Part shown: in pieces, positions 33,099-43,974 of the stretch
How positions within the stretch are numbered: the stretch's first letter is position 1
How the letters are laid out: each line of letters starts with the position of its first letter
Made by a program: the position numbers and the translations under genes
The notes under the pieces: model-generated
Seen by the model: the letters and a program-made list of their open reading frames with translations, nothing else
Database searches by the model: none
What the model was told of the DNA's origin: nothing
Assembly (NCBI GenBank): GCA_024734495.1
Contig: JALMQS010000885.1
Span: forward strand, 1 to 64,000
Origin: Forficula auricularia
Taxonomy: Eukaryota; Arthropoda; Insecta; Dermaptera; Forficulidae
Reading direction: 5' to 3'
Length of the DNA: 64,000 nt

Positions 33099-34808
33099 GT
33101 ATATACCATATACCATATAGACTTTATTTATTCGTTTCATCCCTTTCCCATCAACTGAATGTGCTCGGATAACCCTTTAACCATGAGAAGATGTTCATGA
33201 GCAACTTAAGCCCTTTTGATGGTTCAACTACATTTCTTTGCCCATGAATGAAAAGATAAAAGTCATGTTATTTTTGTTTATGACTTAATGACTCCGATGG
33301 ACCATCCGTGTCCAGGGAGGAAACAGACAGATCCATCATCTGGCATTGTATGTAAATTCAAGCTCTCTTTTTATTTCTTTCAGGTGAGAAATTATTATTT
33401 AAATATCCCCATCGGTGATTCAAATTAGTAGCAACCCCGGGACTAAAAATAAAAATCAAGTGCATTCCAGTCACCCTGTAGGTATGTATTTTCTTTTTTG
33501 TTGTCCAAGGCGTGTCTATCCCGTGTGAGGAGGGTTGGTTGTTCATATTCAAAACAATAGAATTAAAATGCGAGTAGGGTGGTTGGTGGCTAAAGTTTTT
33601 GGTTTTTATCAGAAGCTCACTATCTTTAATTTGTTGGTGTAGTTGTGTCATTTTTAAATATATTATTCACCGGCATCATATTTTAAATATCCCTGACACC
33701 TCTCGGACAAACACAATGAGCATCGCTTTTTTTTGCTTCTTTTAAGGGTCTAATTAGGAACCGGTGCGCTCCCTGAACAAGAGATCAGAAAAAACAAAAA
33801 ACGTGTTTGCATACTATTAATATGTTAATCTAGACGAATTCTGAAAAAGAAGAAAAAAAACACTGGCTGAATTTACAAGGAAATGAGAAAATTTGGAGGT
33901 GAAACAAACTAATTGTCATTGACGTAGCGAGGAGGGGGGACAGGTGGGGATCGATGCCCTGGGCGACAGTCTTGTGAGGGCGCACACAGTGGGGGAGAAA
34001 TTTCTAAACATGGGTCTTACTTCTTTAGGAGTGATCATAAAATAATCATATTTAGCACACGTTCCCATCTTAGTGAAGAACAATTACAAAAGAAATGAAT
34101 CCTTATTATACAGAGTTATTGGTAATTCGATAGAAATCTTGAAATATAGCTAATTTCCAATAAATTTGACCCTATGAACCCTTGCCTAGCGAGCTGAGGA
34201 TGGGGGAAGGATCACTAGACACAATCATGTTTAAATCTGCCTTGGTGCACTCTCTGTTTGCCAGTAGTAGCGTCAGTCCGGTTTTTAAATTGCCTTACCT
34301 CATATTCCTCCGAGTCAGCAATGGCACAATGACGGCAACCTTAGGCGTAACGTAAAATTATGAAAAAAATTCCTCGAATTCCATCAGTTATTCTCTTCTT
34401 ATCAAAGAAATAAATATTTTTATTTTGTATGTGGCTGTCAAAGATTGTATTTGTTTGATTAAATTTATTAAGGATTGAAATTTAAATCACAAATAATTAA
34501 ATATAATTATTTATTGAACACAAACAACAAATAATTCAATATAACTAAACGAAACTAAAATCGGGGTCGGTGCTCATATACTTGATAGTTATATTGTATT
34601 ATTAATTGTTTGTATTCAATAAATAATTATAATTAATTGTGTGTGATTTCAACCCTTGATAAATAAGTACTAAATTGATATCTCAAGCATTTTATAGAAG
34701 TTACAAGGTACAGAACCCTTTCGGTATTGGACTTTCATTAATTAAACTTATCAGAATACACGTCGTTTCAAGATCTAGCTCTTGAGTCGTTTTCAGGTGC
34801 TTGGGTTA
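33099..34808. other. Mostly unassigned; possible hAT end and a foldback remnant
   Basis: Positions 33120-33780 are low-copy and less AT-rich, with no convincing ORF. Near 33918, CATTGACGTAGCGAGG looks like a hAT end, but no mate was found. Positions 34490-34640 are a small inverted repeat related to 15960 and 4980. Positions 34755-34800 hold GTCGTTTCAAGATCTAGC, a foldback-type motif. Confidence 0.4.
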
Positions 34809-35011
34809 GGGCAAGTTGTATGTCGGTTGGTAAACTCTTTTTAAACGTTGGCAAAGGGTAAACCCTTAGAATTCACCTTGTGCCCGGAGGGATGGCCAAT
34901 CAGATGAAAGTGCCTGTCATCTGATTGGCCATCCCACTGGGCAAAAGGTGAATTTTAGGTTGCACTCTTGTCAACGTTTGAAGAGTTTACCAACCGACAT
35001 TCAACTGGCCC
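34809..35011. mobile_element. Harbinger-type MITE, third copy
   Basis: GGGCAAGTTGTATGTCGG is mirrored by the right end. The palindromic centre GATGGCCAATCAGATGA is shared with 20068. The left flank is TTA and the right flank TAA, so the duplication is imperfect or the border is off by one base. Confidence 0.8.
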
Positions 35012-35136
35012 TAAGTCTATTAACTAAGTGTCAAAACGTCGTGGATTCTGATGAGTTTAAATAATTAGATTTGTACAATATTGGTGGATACAGTTTAAAC
35101 TTTCTTTTAATATTAAATTATTTTATGTCAACATTT

Positions 35137-35570
35137 GTGACCTTCTCCGAGAAAAGGGACCTAGTGTGTAGATAATGAAGTTTTGAGAAAACCGCATTTA
35201 AAGTTTCATAACGCATTATCACTTTGAACACACCTTCAGTTGGGAGATGCGATTTGGTATGGTTAGTTATGATTGGGTGCCGACTTTGGTGACGTCATGC
35301 CTATGTGGTGACGTATTTTTTGTAAAAATAACTATAAGAAGGAAAAGAATAGAGTGACGCTTCAGTCTTGTGCCAATTGTATAACGAGTGTTATCAATAT
35401 CTCAAAAGTTGTTTCGCAATTTTGGTTCTTTTGTAATTTTTTTACTAAGCTGATGTTAATTTGAAGTAATTTTTATAATCTTATTCTACACCCTTTTAGG
35501 TACCAGAATCCACTCTTAAGTCCAAACCCGTTTTTTGACACACTAGGTCCCTTTTCTCGGAGAAGGTCAC
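35137..35570. mobile_element. DNA-transposon MITE with 34-bp perfect TIRs
   Basis: GTGACCTTCTCCGAGAAAAG and onward is exactly mirrored at 35537-35570; ATTT flanks both sides (a 4-bp duplication). The interior has TGACGTCA at 35290-35297 and no ORF. The family is not recognised; TIR identity suggests recent activity. Confidence 0.85.
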
Positions 35571-35838
35571 ATTTATATTAATTTAATGAACAAATAAGTA
35601 CCTAATAACAATATATTACAAAAATCTAGACTTTTCTAAAAGGCTATCTGTCGACTTCAATTGAATTTCTCGTAAATTGATGAATGTTGTAGTTTTCATT
35701 AAGAGCGTGTTGTTTTGAATAAACAAACGTAAAATAATAAATAAGGCAACAACATTTAAAAAAATTGTTGTACCATTTCTCAATCCATTCCTTGAGATTG
35801 ATGTTCTTTGAAAAAGAGATAAAAGGGCCATTCCTTAG

Positions 35839-35933
35839 CTAATAATAGTGTGCCTGAAATCAAGCATAATGCCAGCCAGCCTCATCTTAAGATGTCATTA
35901 AAAATACTTGTTGGGCCGTTAGGTTGTCATCAG
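35839..35933 (+). CDS. Candidate internal exon
   Basis: Acceptor CCATTCCTTAG|CT and strong donor CAG|GTGAGAA. The frame (NNSVPEIKHNASQPHLKM, then SLKILVGPLGCHQ) is open across 95 bp and leaves in phase 0, which fits the next candidate exon at 38559. The polypyrimidine tract is short. No homology recognised, so moderate-to-low confidence. Confidence 0.35.
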
Positions 35934-35997
35934 GTGAGAAAGGAACCAAGCGAGCTCACCGACTCACGAAACATTTATCCTTCCGAAACCTACCTAC

Positions 35998-36263
35998 CTA
36001 GCTACTTCCGTATATTTTTAGCACGGGGTTTGGCTGCGGTTCCCTAGAGGGCAGAGGGACCTCCTTGCTGAAGAAACCACTCTGCGAGCCACGTGCCTTG
36101 GACAGGAGGAGGGTCTCCTTGTCTTCCACCTGTTGCCTGGGGATCTGGTCACGAATCCAGTCGCGAATCCCAGTGTGTGTGGCCAGACAGACTCCACGTG
36201 GTCCGCAAATTACAACATCGACATTCCGCCGTGGCGTCGCCGCAGCTTTACATGTTAATTTCG
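35998..36263 (-). CDS. Candidate terminal exon in a GC-rich island
   Basis: The minus frame is open for about 88 codons and stops TAG at 35998-36000. It reads NVDVVICGPRGVCLATH, TGIRDWIRDQIPRQ and, near the end, PNPVLKIYGSS. GC content is far above the local level, with many CpG. GIRDWIR faintly recalls the C-terminus of trypsin-like proteases, but no catalytic motif is present. The plus strand is also open here for 67 codons, so the strand choice is a judgement. It lies inside the presumed intron of the plus-strand gene. Confidence 0.35.
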
Positions 36264-36906
36264 AGTAGATAGTGGGGAAAAATCGAGGTCTTCTGTCTGT
36301 TCATTTTTAATCGGTGGATCGAGGGACAGACGAAAAGAAATTAAACCGTGTATTTATTTACAAGTATATTTACATGCCTAAGTTATATGAAGGGTCTGTG
36401 GGAAAAACAGACGTAGTCATATTTTTAATTTGGCATAAAACGACATTTAAACTGAACTTTAGCTTCTCTTCCACCTTAGGGGCCGACCATAAATTACGTC
36501 ACACAGTAAGAGGGTAGGGGCATCTCGGATTTGTGACAGGGGGGCCAGGGGATCTTAAAAATTGTGATGTCCCAAAAGTCAATTTTAAAAATTTTCAAAT
36601 ATATTTTTTAGATTTCATGATATGAATAAAAATAAAGTTAAATATTTAAAAAGATCGTAGGGAGTTGGACCAGAATTTAAATCAAATGCAAAGTTTTTTT
36701 AATTAAATGGGGCAAACGTTTCGTTTTTTTCGCATAAGATATAATGTAAATTGCATTAATCAGTTCCAAACTCTTTATTTAAACTAATGAGTTGAACAGT
36801 AGAAGTAAAAAATGTACAATTGTATAATTCTTTAATACGATTTTTATTATTTAAACTCTACTTACATATTACAATTCCTCATTACTTTCTATATTAAAAA
36901 CTTTAG
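36264..36906. other. AT-rich DNA with a possible transposon end
   Basis: TTAGGGGCCGACCATAAATT at 36477 followed by ACGTCACACAG looks like the end of a dispersed DNA element. No mate was identified. The rest has no supported feature. Confidence 0.35.
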
Positions 36907-36908
36907 AT

Positions 36909-37832
36909 GATTTATCCCTTGATTCTTTTTTTCTGTCTTTTTGGTCCTTTACATATTAAAAAGATATCCAATGTTGATTGTTTTTGTCCTTTTTTTAGAA
37001 TCCTCCTAAAATGCTCAATCACATTGTCGTTAAATAAGTTAACGCTCCTATTCGCCACAGCTGTGTTTGGATGCCATTTTTGGACAATGTGTCCTATATT
37101 TTCCCAATGGTGACACAATTCTTTAATTTCCTTAGTTGAAATGTTTTCCTCTTCCTCTGAAGACACATCTTCAATCATTTCCTGCTGTTCTCTCTGTAGT
37201 TCTTGAAGTTCTTCAGTTGTCAACTCATTTCGATGATTTTCAATCAACTCCTCCACATCATCATTGTCTACATCCAAACCCATGGATTTTCCCAGGGACA
37301 CAATTTCATTCACTACAACAGCTTCCGTGGCAGTATCTTCTAAGTCTTTCAGTGCCACACAGTCTGGCCACAGATTTCTCCAGGATTTCAGTGTCCTCAA
37401 AGAAACGTCATCCCAGGCTTTATCTATTATTCTCCAGCAATGGACGATATTAAAATGGTTCTTCCAAAAGTCTCTGAGGGTGAGTTTGTGTCAGAGGTCA
37501 CTTCGAAACATCTTTGAAACAGTGCTTTTGTATAAAGTTTTTTGAAGTTTGAAGTGACCTGCTGATCCATGGGCTGGATAAGTGGAGTGGTGTTAGGGGG
37601 AAAATCTCACTTGAATGAAACTGTATTCACCAGTCGATCTTCCTCCAAACCTGGAGGGTGAGCAGAAGCGTTGTCCAGTACCGGTGCAAAGTTGCGCTCA
37701 GTGGCGCATTCGTGCACGCAGTCCGAATCGCGAAAAAGAGTACGAATGGCGATTTAAATTTTACTAGAAAAAGTTGTACGAATAATGAGTTGTAGCACGA
37801 ATAAGAGGCGGACGAATAGCGGGGTTCCACTG
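36909..37832 (-). pseudogene. Tigger/pogo-type transposase remnant with left TIR
   Basis: The minus strand starts at a TIR, CAGTGGAACCCCGCTATTCG, next to TA (37833-37834). It then gives fragments of a DDE_1 transposase: VLDNASAHP (catalytic Asp), an in-frame TGA, FPPNTTPLIQPMDQ, a frame change near 37480, LRDFWKNHFNIVHC and WRNLWPDCV, then the acidic tail (LTTEELQELQREQQ) and STLDIFL. All are hallmarks of Tigger and its domesticated TIGD/jerky relatives. The N-terminal CENPB-type DNA-binding region and first catalytic Asp are missing by internal deletion. Two lesions show it is not functional. Confidence 0.9.
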
Positions 37833-37834
37833 TA

Positions 37835-38558
37835 TTGGTGTACTTATCAAATGTCATAAGTTATTAGTCGAGTATAAATTTTAATCCGATTGAAATATAG
37901 GAAGGGGGTGTAAATTAGGAGTCGCAAAATAAATATTTTATTCGTTGATATCTCGGCTAAGGTAATTTGTAGAGCTTTGGGATTTGAAACTTGAGCTATC
38001 TAGATGCTAGAAGAAATACCTCGAGATTTTGGCTAAAAATCGAAGAACCGGAAGTTATGTTATATTATATTTACTTGAAGCTTTTTTCTATTTTGCAATT
38101 TAGTCTTTTTTTTCGGTTTTCTCAAAACGGCTTGATGGAAACCCAATGTTGAAGCCTAAATGAAATTGACGAAAACGTTCCGCAAATCAATGTGAATTCT
38201 TTGATTTTCTAGTTTCTTGTATAAATATCTTTAAATTTATTTCATTATTATTATTGACTAGGGTGCTGCCAATAAAAAACCTTATCTAATCATCATCTTG
38301 CCCTAGATGATGAAGATAAACTATATTTTTGTTTTATTTAATGTGTTTATTTGTGTATTTTGTTAAACATGTTTCATTTCAAATAAATAAATCAATCCAA
38401 GCGTTTATTTATTTATTTTTTGTTTTTTTACCTATTCTGTCCCAAAAGTGTGAAAATAATATACGAATTGGAAAATCAGTTCAATGAACTCTGGAAGGTG
38501 TTTGCTTTAACTAGGATAGGTTCATTCTATTTTTTTAATTTTTTTTTTCTCCCTCTAG
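37835..38558. other. AT-rich intron-like DNA
   Basis: No repeat ends or ORFs recognised. The last ~40 bp are a T/C-rich tract leading to the exon at 38559. Confidence 0.4.
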
Positions 38559-38641
38559 GTTGAAACTTACAAGTGGGATCTATATTTAAAACGCGAAAAA
38601 AGAATTCCGGAAAGCAATCAGAAGAAGAGCTGGCTCATCAG
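38559..38641 (+). CDS. Candidate internal exon of the plus-strand gene
   Basis: A long T-rich tract ends CTCCCTCTAG|, the exon is 83 bp, and CAG|GTAGAT follows. Only one frame is open: VETYKWDLYLKREKRIPESN then QKKSWLI plus two bases. It is entered in phase 0 and left two bases into a codon, exactly what the exon at 47018 needs to make Arg. It matches no repeat in the window. The protein is not recognised; the W..YL pattern alone is too short to name a domain. Confidence 0.55.
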
Positions 38642-38738
38642 GTAGATACGTCATACAGACTTGGAATTCTCTAACAACAATAAAATATCTAATTAGAATT
38701 ATAGAGAAGTTGGGAATTGAGATTTCCACATAATAAAT
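38642..38738 (+). other. Start of presumed large intron (38642-47017)
   Basis: Begins GTAGATACG. If the two exons belong together, the intron is 8,376 bp and contains hAT MITEs, foldbacks, LINE fragments, a SINE and two long-TIR elements. Confidence 0.4.
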
Positions 38739-38903
38739 CGAGGGGTGAACCGCAATTGGAATTAGGTGTACACGTCTTTGGAATTATGTGGAATTATTTT
38801 GGAATTCATTAGATATTGCCCCTTCATCTATTGTCTTCTACTTGGAAATGAAAGTGGAAGTGGAAGTAGGTGTACACGATTTTAAGTCTCGGTTCACCCC
38901 TCG
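38739..38903. mobile_element. hAT MITE, second copy of the 27567 family
   Basis: Ends CGAGGGGTGAACCGC and its mirror, with inner GTGTACACG. Perfect 8-bp flanks TAATAAAT (38731-38738, 38904-38911). Relative to 27567 the orientation is reversed. Confidence 0.92.
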
Positions 38904-39189
38904 TAATAAATAATAATTGGAAAAATTTTACCTAATCAAAAAATAAAATTAATGCTGCATGCTGTTGATATCTACAATAATATACTTACCAGATGAGAAG
39001 CCCGCCTTCTGCAGGCATCTTACTTACTAAAACACTACGCCCCCCGATGTCGTCCCACCCCCGGTACGTATAATTTATAATCACCCTTGAAAATTTTAGA
39101 TTTTAAATTATTTTTGAATTCCTCGTATTTATTTAAGGCCAATCAGAGAGATCACGCAATCATTGTCGAGCAAGCCAATTATTATAATA

Positions 39190-39607
39190 CAGTAGTTCAT
39201 AACTTTTTCAATTTCATTATCCGTATGACCAAGCAAGCCATGTATCTTTAACCCTTTTTAAAAAATAACCCCCTAACAATCTGTTTCAGTCATGCATTAA
39301 ATAAGGCAATTCAATCTCGACTAATCATCGAAGGAGGAGCCATCCACCAACAAGGAGCTCCTCACCCGCCAACTAGGCGGGTGGCGCCCAGCCCGGCTCT
39401 TTACCAGGGACGAACATCGCCCTGGCCCAATCATTGTTGGGTGCCCACCAACTAGGTGGGCAGCGCGGACAAGCACCACGCACTCAACCCCCTAACATTC
39501 ATCATCGCCTTTGCAGAAAAATTGAATCCGTTACCGTCAACATATAATGTATTAATTAATCTTATTACCACCTTCAACGTAATTAACCCCTAGGTTAGGA
39601 ACCACTG
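39190..39607. mobile_element. hAT MITE with internal hairpin pair
   Basis: Ends CAGTAGTTCATAAC and (reverse) CAGTGGTTCCTAACC. Flanks TTATAATA at 39182-39189 and 39608-39615. The GC-rich middle has two related hairpins, CCCGCCAACTAGGCGGG (~39367) and CCCACCAACTAGGTGGG (~39446), each followed by CAGC/GGCGC text. Paired substitutions keep both stems intact. Confidence 0.88.
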
Positions 39608-39866
39608 TTATAATAGATTATTATACATATACTAAATCCGAGTTTCTATATCATTATTAATACATCTTGAATTCGAATGTGGAGATGTTTCTATTAAGGG
39701 CAGATAGGTTTTCAAATAACAAAAAAGAAATCTGTTCAAAATAAAATGAATCTTTTTTGAAGATTTCAAATAATAAAATCACAAAATATGTAGCTACTTT
39801 TTTATAGAATTATGTCTTAAATTAATATTATATTTAGATTTTTTTAAAACAATCTTAACAATTTCG

Positions 39867-40115
39867 TTAAATTGAAAGTTTCTTTTGCCGAGAGTAGCAG
39901 AATTTTTATATATGAAGGAGACAATAAAAGAGTGTGTCTTCTGCTGGAATTATAAATTTTTAATTTATTTATAACGAGATTATTATTAATTCCTGTCAAT
40001 CGATTGTAATAGACTGATGAAGAGTGCAAAGCGCTCGAAACTATAGTCTCGTTATAAATAAATTAAAAATTTATAATTCCATCAGAAGACAAACTTCTTT
40101 ATTGTCTCCTTCGAT
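39867..40115. repeat. Foldback element with hammerhead-like motif
   Basis: Same family as 5308-5629: GCCGAGAGTAGCAGAA, GGAGACAATAAAAGAGTG and mirror. At 40014-40049: CTGATGA, extra A, stem GAGTGC/GCGCTC (one G-U pair), GAAACTATAGTC. The left arm has lost its motif copy, so this insertion is partly deleted. Confidence 0.78.
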
Positions 40116-40139
40116 TAATAATTTCGAAAATAAAAATAA

Positions 40140-40345
40140 ATAGTAATAAATTAGTAGTGGCTTGAAGGAGTTTTTCAGCCAAAGCAACGATGCACCTGGT
40201 CCAAAAAAATTCCCAGCAAAAAGACGTTTCGGCCTGAATTTATCGGATCATCTTCATCTCTGAACTTGGGCTCCAGCACAACTCTAAATATATGAATATG
40301 TTGTTAAATTTCTTATTGTTGACAAAACCAGGAACAATCACATGT
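40140..40345. repeat. Left arm of a foldback interrupted by a LINE
   Basis: GACGTTTCGGCCTGAATTTA near 40222 is mirrored by AAATTCAGGCCAAAACGTC near 40660. The LINE fragment occupies the loop. Confidence 0.6.
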
Positions 40346-40640
40346 CATCATCATTGAGTATACAGTCCTAAGACTGGTTTGACGAAACAATCCGTCTCCA
40401 CTCGGCTCTGTCCCCCGCCAGCTGTTTGACCTCTCTAAATGTCTGGCATTCCATATCCCCAATTATTTGGTCGAAATATTTTAATCTGGGCCTTCCCCTT
40501 TTATTTCCCCACACCCCCCTCCAAGATACCCCCCCAAGCAATCCCCCGTGTCTCAGTGTGTGCCCCATCATCTGACCTCTTCTCTTCCTCAAACTCTTCC
40601 ACAAGGTCTTATGGTAATATGTGTACCTATAATTCACAAT
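40346..40640 (-). pseudogene. LINE ORF2 C-terminus and 3' tail
   Basis: Minus-strand coding 40637-40368 includes RKRRGQMMGHTLRH, NKRGRPRLKYFDQII and DRAEWRRIVSSN, the conserved end of RTE/Jockey-like LINE proteins (…GRPR…DR..WR…). The stop is followed by a 3' end with ATGATGATGA-type repeats near 40350. The 5' end is truncated; no duplication was identified. Confidence 0.8.
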
Positions 40641-41299
40641 AAACTGAAGATTGCCAGATAAATTCAGGCCAAAACGTCTTTATTCTGGGAATTTTATTGG
40701 ACTCGAGTGCATCCTTGCTTTGACTGAATAAATAGTAATTATTCGTTTTATTTTGGAATATTTAACTTTTTTCACAGTCTATTTTCCTGACGAAATGTGT
40801 ATTTGTAAAAATTCGTTTTTAAGATGGTTTTCGGAGTTTTTCAGTCATTTTCTTAAAAAATATTCAAGCAATTGAGTTCAAACTATAATAAAATTAATAA
40901 TAACTAATTGAAGGAGACTCTAGTTTCGAGAGCTTTATATAAATAAAATTTATAATTTCCAACAGAAGATACACTCTTTTATTGTCTCCTTCAACTTATA
41001 TAAAAGTTCTGCTACTCTCGGCAAAAAACTTTGAATTTAATAACTAATTGTTTTATAATATACAATAATTTAAAATTTTTAAACGTTATATTTCAAAAGA
41101 GAAATAAATCTTTTTTTCAAAAATGACTTCAAATAAACTACCCTTTAAAATGCAAACTTCTATCGTTATTTCAAAAACATTCCTTCTAAATATGTCTCAA
41201 GTGTGTGCTGTACATAAAGAATTTTGACAAATATGTACCATGAATTTATCAATACGTAAAATGGAATAAAAGAGAGAGAAAAAAAAAACAATTTTTATA
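40641..41299. other. Foldback fragments and AT-rich DNA
   Basis: Positions 40641-40700 are the right arm of the 40140 foldback. Positions 40905-41030 are a partial copy of the GCCGAGAGTAGCAGAA family with one arm mostly lost. The rest is unassigned. Confidence 0.5.
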
Positions 41300-41940
41300 T
41301 ATAAAATGTGAAAGCTATCAAAGGCCCCATTTATGGATTAATTGTTCCTCTGAAAAGCGACGTCTGAACGTTTCGGGCCATCTTCCCCGAATTGGCGGAA
41401 GAAGCTGTGGGGGGAATGAACAAGATGAAGTGGGGTCTAGATTTGCAGAAGCCTCCATTAGCCGTCGAGTCGAGAGCACGTAAGCACTAGGCTCGCAAAA
41501 ACCACCAAGTGCATGCATTCTCTCTCATTTATTTAGAAAAAGAGGTCAGAATTGTTCTCTCGTTCCAATATTAAGATGATGACAAGTGTGACGTTTTTTT
41601 TTCTACTTGTTGTCAATGTATGTATGTATGTATGCAAATGGTCTTGGACTGTCAAGGTCGTGGGAGTTAGCCAGGCCAGCTGAGCAGCTAGGGTTACGGC
41701 AGTGACGTCATCAGTTACCAGTGCGAACATTGACTCGATCTCCGTCCGAGGGCAAATCAAACAGGATTTGCGTCGCTACACTCAGCAGCCTGATTAACAT
41801 CCAAATCACAACTGGAACAAAGAGTCCAGTCCCAAAAGTTCTCCAAGGACCACCGGAGGATGGTCAATCTACAATTTGCCTTTTAGGTACACCTACACTC
41901 TTCCGCTTATCAACTTATCAAATCAATCAATGATTATAGT
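41300..41940. other. Low-copy GC-richer island with a CRE-type site
   Basis: Two stretches (41310-41530 and 41630-41930) match no repeat and have several overlapping open frames on both strands, so no exon can be chosen. TGACGTCA lies at 41703-41710 and a (TGTA)n run at 41616-41634. This could be a regulatory region or exon cluster. Confidence 0.35.
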
Positions 41941-42089
41941 ATAAAAATATACAAATATTTATAGAAATTTCATTTACATAATTTGTAGAACAGTTTTGGA
42001 ATTTTTTCACTTTCACTTATTGAGAATGAAAATTGGAGGAAAAAGTGAGAAATTCAGTATACTGTTTTCAATTAGGGTAATTTACATTA

Positions 42090-43600
42090 TTGGATAAAAA
42101 ATATTTGGTAGGTTTCACATTAAGATATTAAAATAAAACGAATTTATTTTTGGAGAGACTTTAATCTCGATATATATGTTACCGGCCAAACCCGATTTTA
42201 GGACAAACTAGTTTTGCCTAGGCTAAACTAGTTCTTCCTATAAGCGATAGGATTAACTAGTATAGCCTAGTCCAAACTAATTTGTCCTAAGCCCGATAGG
42301 ATAAACCAGTTTAGCCTAGGCCAAACTAGTTGATCCTGATATAAATACGCACACTCTAGGATAAACGAGTATGGCCTAGTCTAAACCAATTTAGTAGAGT
42401 CGAAGGTAATTGAGTAAACATGTCAAAACTTGTACATGCTGCAACAAAAACTGTTCCACAAACAGATGCCAGTGCAAGAAGGCAATGATACTCTGCAATT
42501 CTAAGTGCCACCAAAGCACACCATGTAAAAATAAATAACAATTTTAATAATTGAGATATGATTATTGCTTCTATTAAAAAAGGATGAAGAGGGAGAAGGG
42601 GAGGAGAGGATATTATTTCAATCTAATTGGGGAATAATGGAATTTAAATAATTATTGGAAAAGAGGTTTTTTATCTAATTAGATTTTTCCTCTTATTAAA
42701 AACAAGGACTAAAGATAAGTAAGACACTGATGCGGAGAAGAATCTCGGAATCGAAGCTAAAATACATAGTATACATTAATTAATGTAAAATAATTGGTTC
42801 TATTCAAAAACGCTTATTATTAAATTTTTTTTTTATAAATTTTATTAAACCAATTATTTTACATTAATTAATGTATACATTGTATTTTTTGCTTCGATTC
42901 CGGAGATTACTTCTCCACCATCGAGTGTCCTTATTCATCTTTAGTCCTTGTTTTTAATAAGAGGAAAAATCTAATTAGATAAAAAAACCTCTTTTCCGAT
43001 AATTATTTCAATTCCATTATTCCCAAATCAAGTCGATTGGTATATTCCCCCTCCATTAAATTTGTTATAGTATGATTTAGTTTGTATTACCAATTATCCA
43101 TAACTTTTAACGACGAATCATTATCGTTTTAATAAAAATGATTATTTTTCCAATTACGGAGTATTTTATTCAGTTTATCTATTTATTTTGACTTTCTAAA
43201 TATACTATAATGTTTAGACTAGGCCATACTAGTTTATCCTAGAGTGTGCGTATTTATATCAGGATCAACTAGTTTGGCCTAGGCTAAACTGGTTTATCCT
43301 ATCGGGCTTAGGACAAATTAGTTTGGACTAGGCTATACTAGTTAATCCTATCGCGTATAGGACAAACTAGTTTAGCCTAGGCAAAACTAGTTTGTCCTGA
43401 AATCGGGTTTGGCCGGTAACATATATATTTTCGGGTGGCTAACCCATCGTTACTTTCTGTTGCTCCTGACGATGGGTTAGCCACCAAAAATATATATATC
43501 AAGATTAAAGTCTCTTCAAAAATAAATTCGTTTTATTTTAATATCTTAATGTGAAACCTACCAAGTATTTTTTATCCGATAATTTAAAAATGTTTCACCA
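42090..43600. repeat. Outer foldback split by a long-TIR element
   Basis: Positions 42095-42177 and 43495-43585 are inverted copies (AATAAAACGAATTTATTTTT and mirror). The right side keeps the central hairpin GGTGGCTAACCCATCG...CGATGGGTTAGCCACC with a hammerhead-like motif at 43466-43490 (CTGACGAT, stem GGGT/CACC, but AAAA in place of GAAA on this strand). Confidence 0.7.
42178..43420. mobile_element. Long-TIR DNA element built of palindromic subrepeats and satellite units
   Basis: Ends GTTACCGGCCAAACCCGATT and mirror. The TIRs are ~220 bp and consist of repeated variants of GGACAAACTAGTTTNGCCTAGG. AT-rich flanks ATATATAT both sides hide the duplication. The centre (42590-43040) holds two inverted copies of the satellite unit found in tandem at 14.4-15.1 kb. 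No transposase ORF; family not recognised. Confidence 0.82.
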
Positions 43601-43620
43601 AGTACCAACACCAAATTCCT

Positions 43621-43974
43621 TAAAAACTAGGGTAATTACAGATAAATTGATGGCATTTGTAGAATTTTTTACGAAAAACTTTTTTAGCGACGTATCTGTT
43701 TGAATTTTTCTGTTACATTAAAGGGGAAATGACTCAATAGAGGGGAAATAAGAGACAAGCTTAGAGTCCGAGAAAAGAAGCATGTATTGGAGTGTCAGTT
43801 GGGAACAGTGCTTCCGCGAGTTTTTATTCAAATGTACTATTAATTTTAGTAAAATGTACTATAATGGGTTAAAAATCGAGCCACTTTATTATTATTATTA
43901 TTTATCATTATTTTTTTTAAATTTATTTAATGTCACCGGGAACAAAGCCCATTTAGGCAGCACATAAGTAAAGT
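43621..43974. other. AT-rich DNA, partly SINE tail
   Basis: Positions 43885-43910 carry a TTATTATTATTA run (AAT-type tail on the minus strand), which may be the 3' end of the SINE that follows. Nothing else recognised. Confidence 0.4.

Noticed and set aside
36065..36268. Plus-strand ORF in the GC-rich island
   Set aside because: Starts at an internal ATG and has no splice signals or known motif. The minus frame looked more protein-like, though this is not certain.
37627..37857. 76-codon minus ORF as a host gene
   Set aside because: It is an off-frame reading of the Tigger TIR and transposase remnant.
41721..41933. 70-codon plus ORF
   Set aside because: Long open frames exist on both strands here, so composition alone explains it. 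Kept only as an unresolved island.
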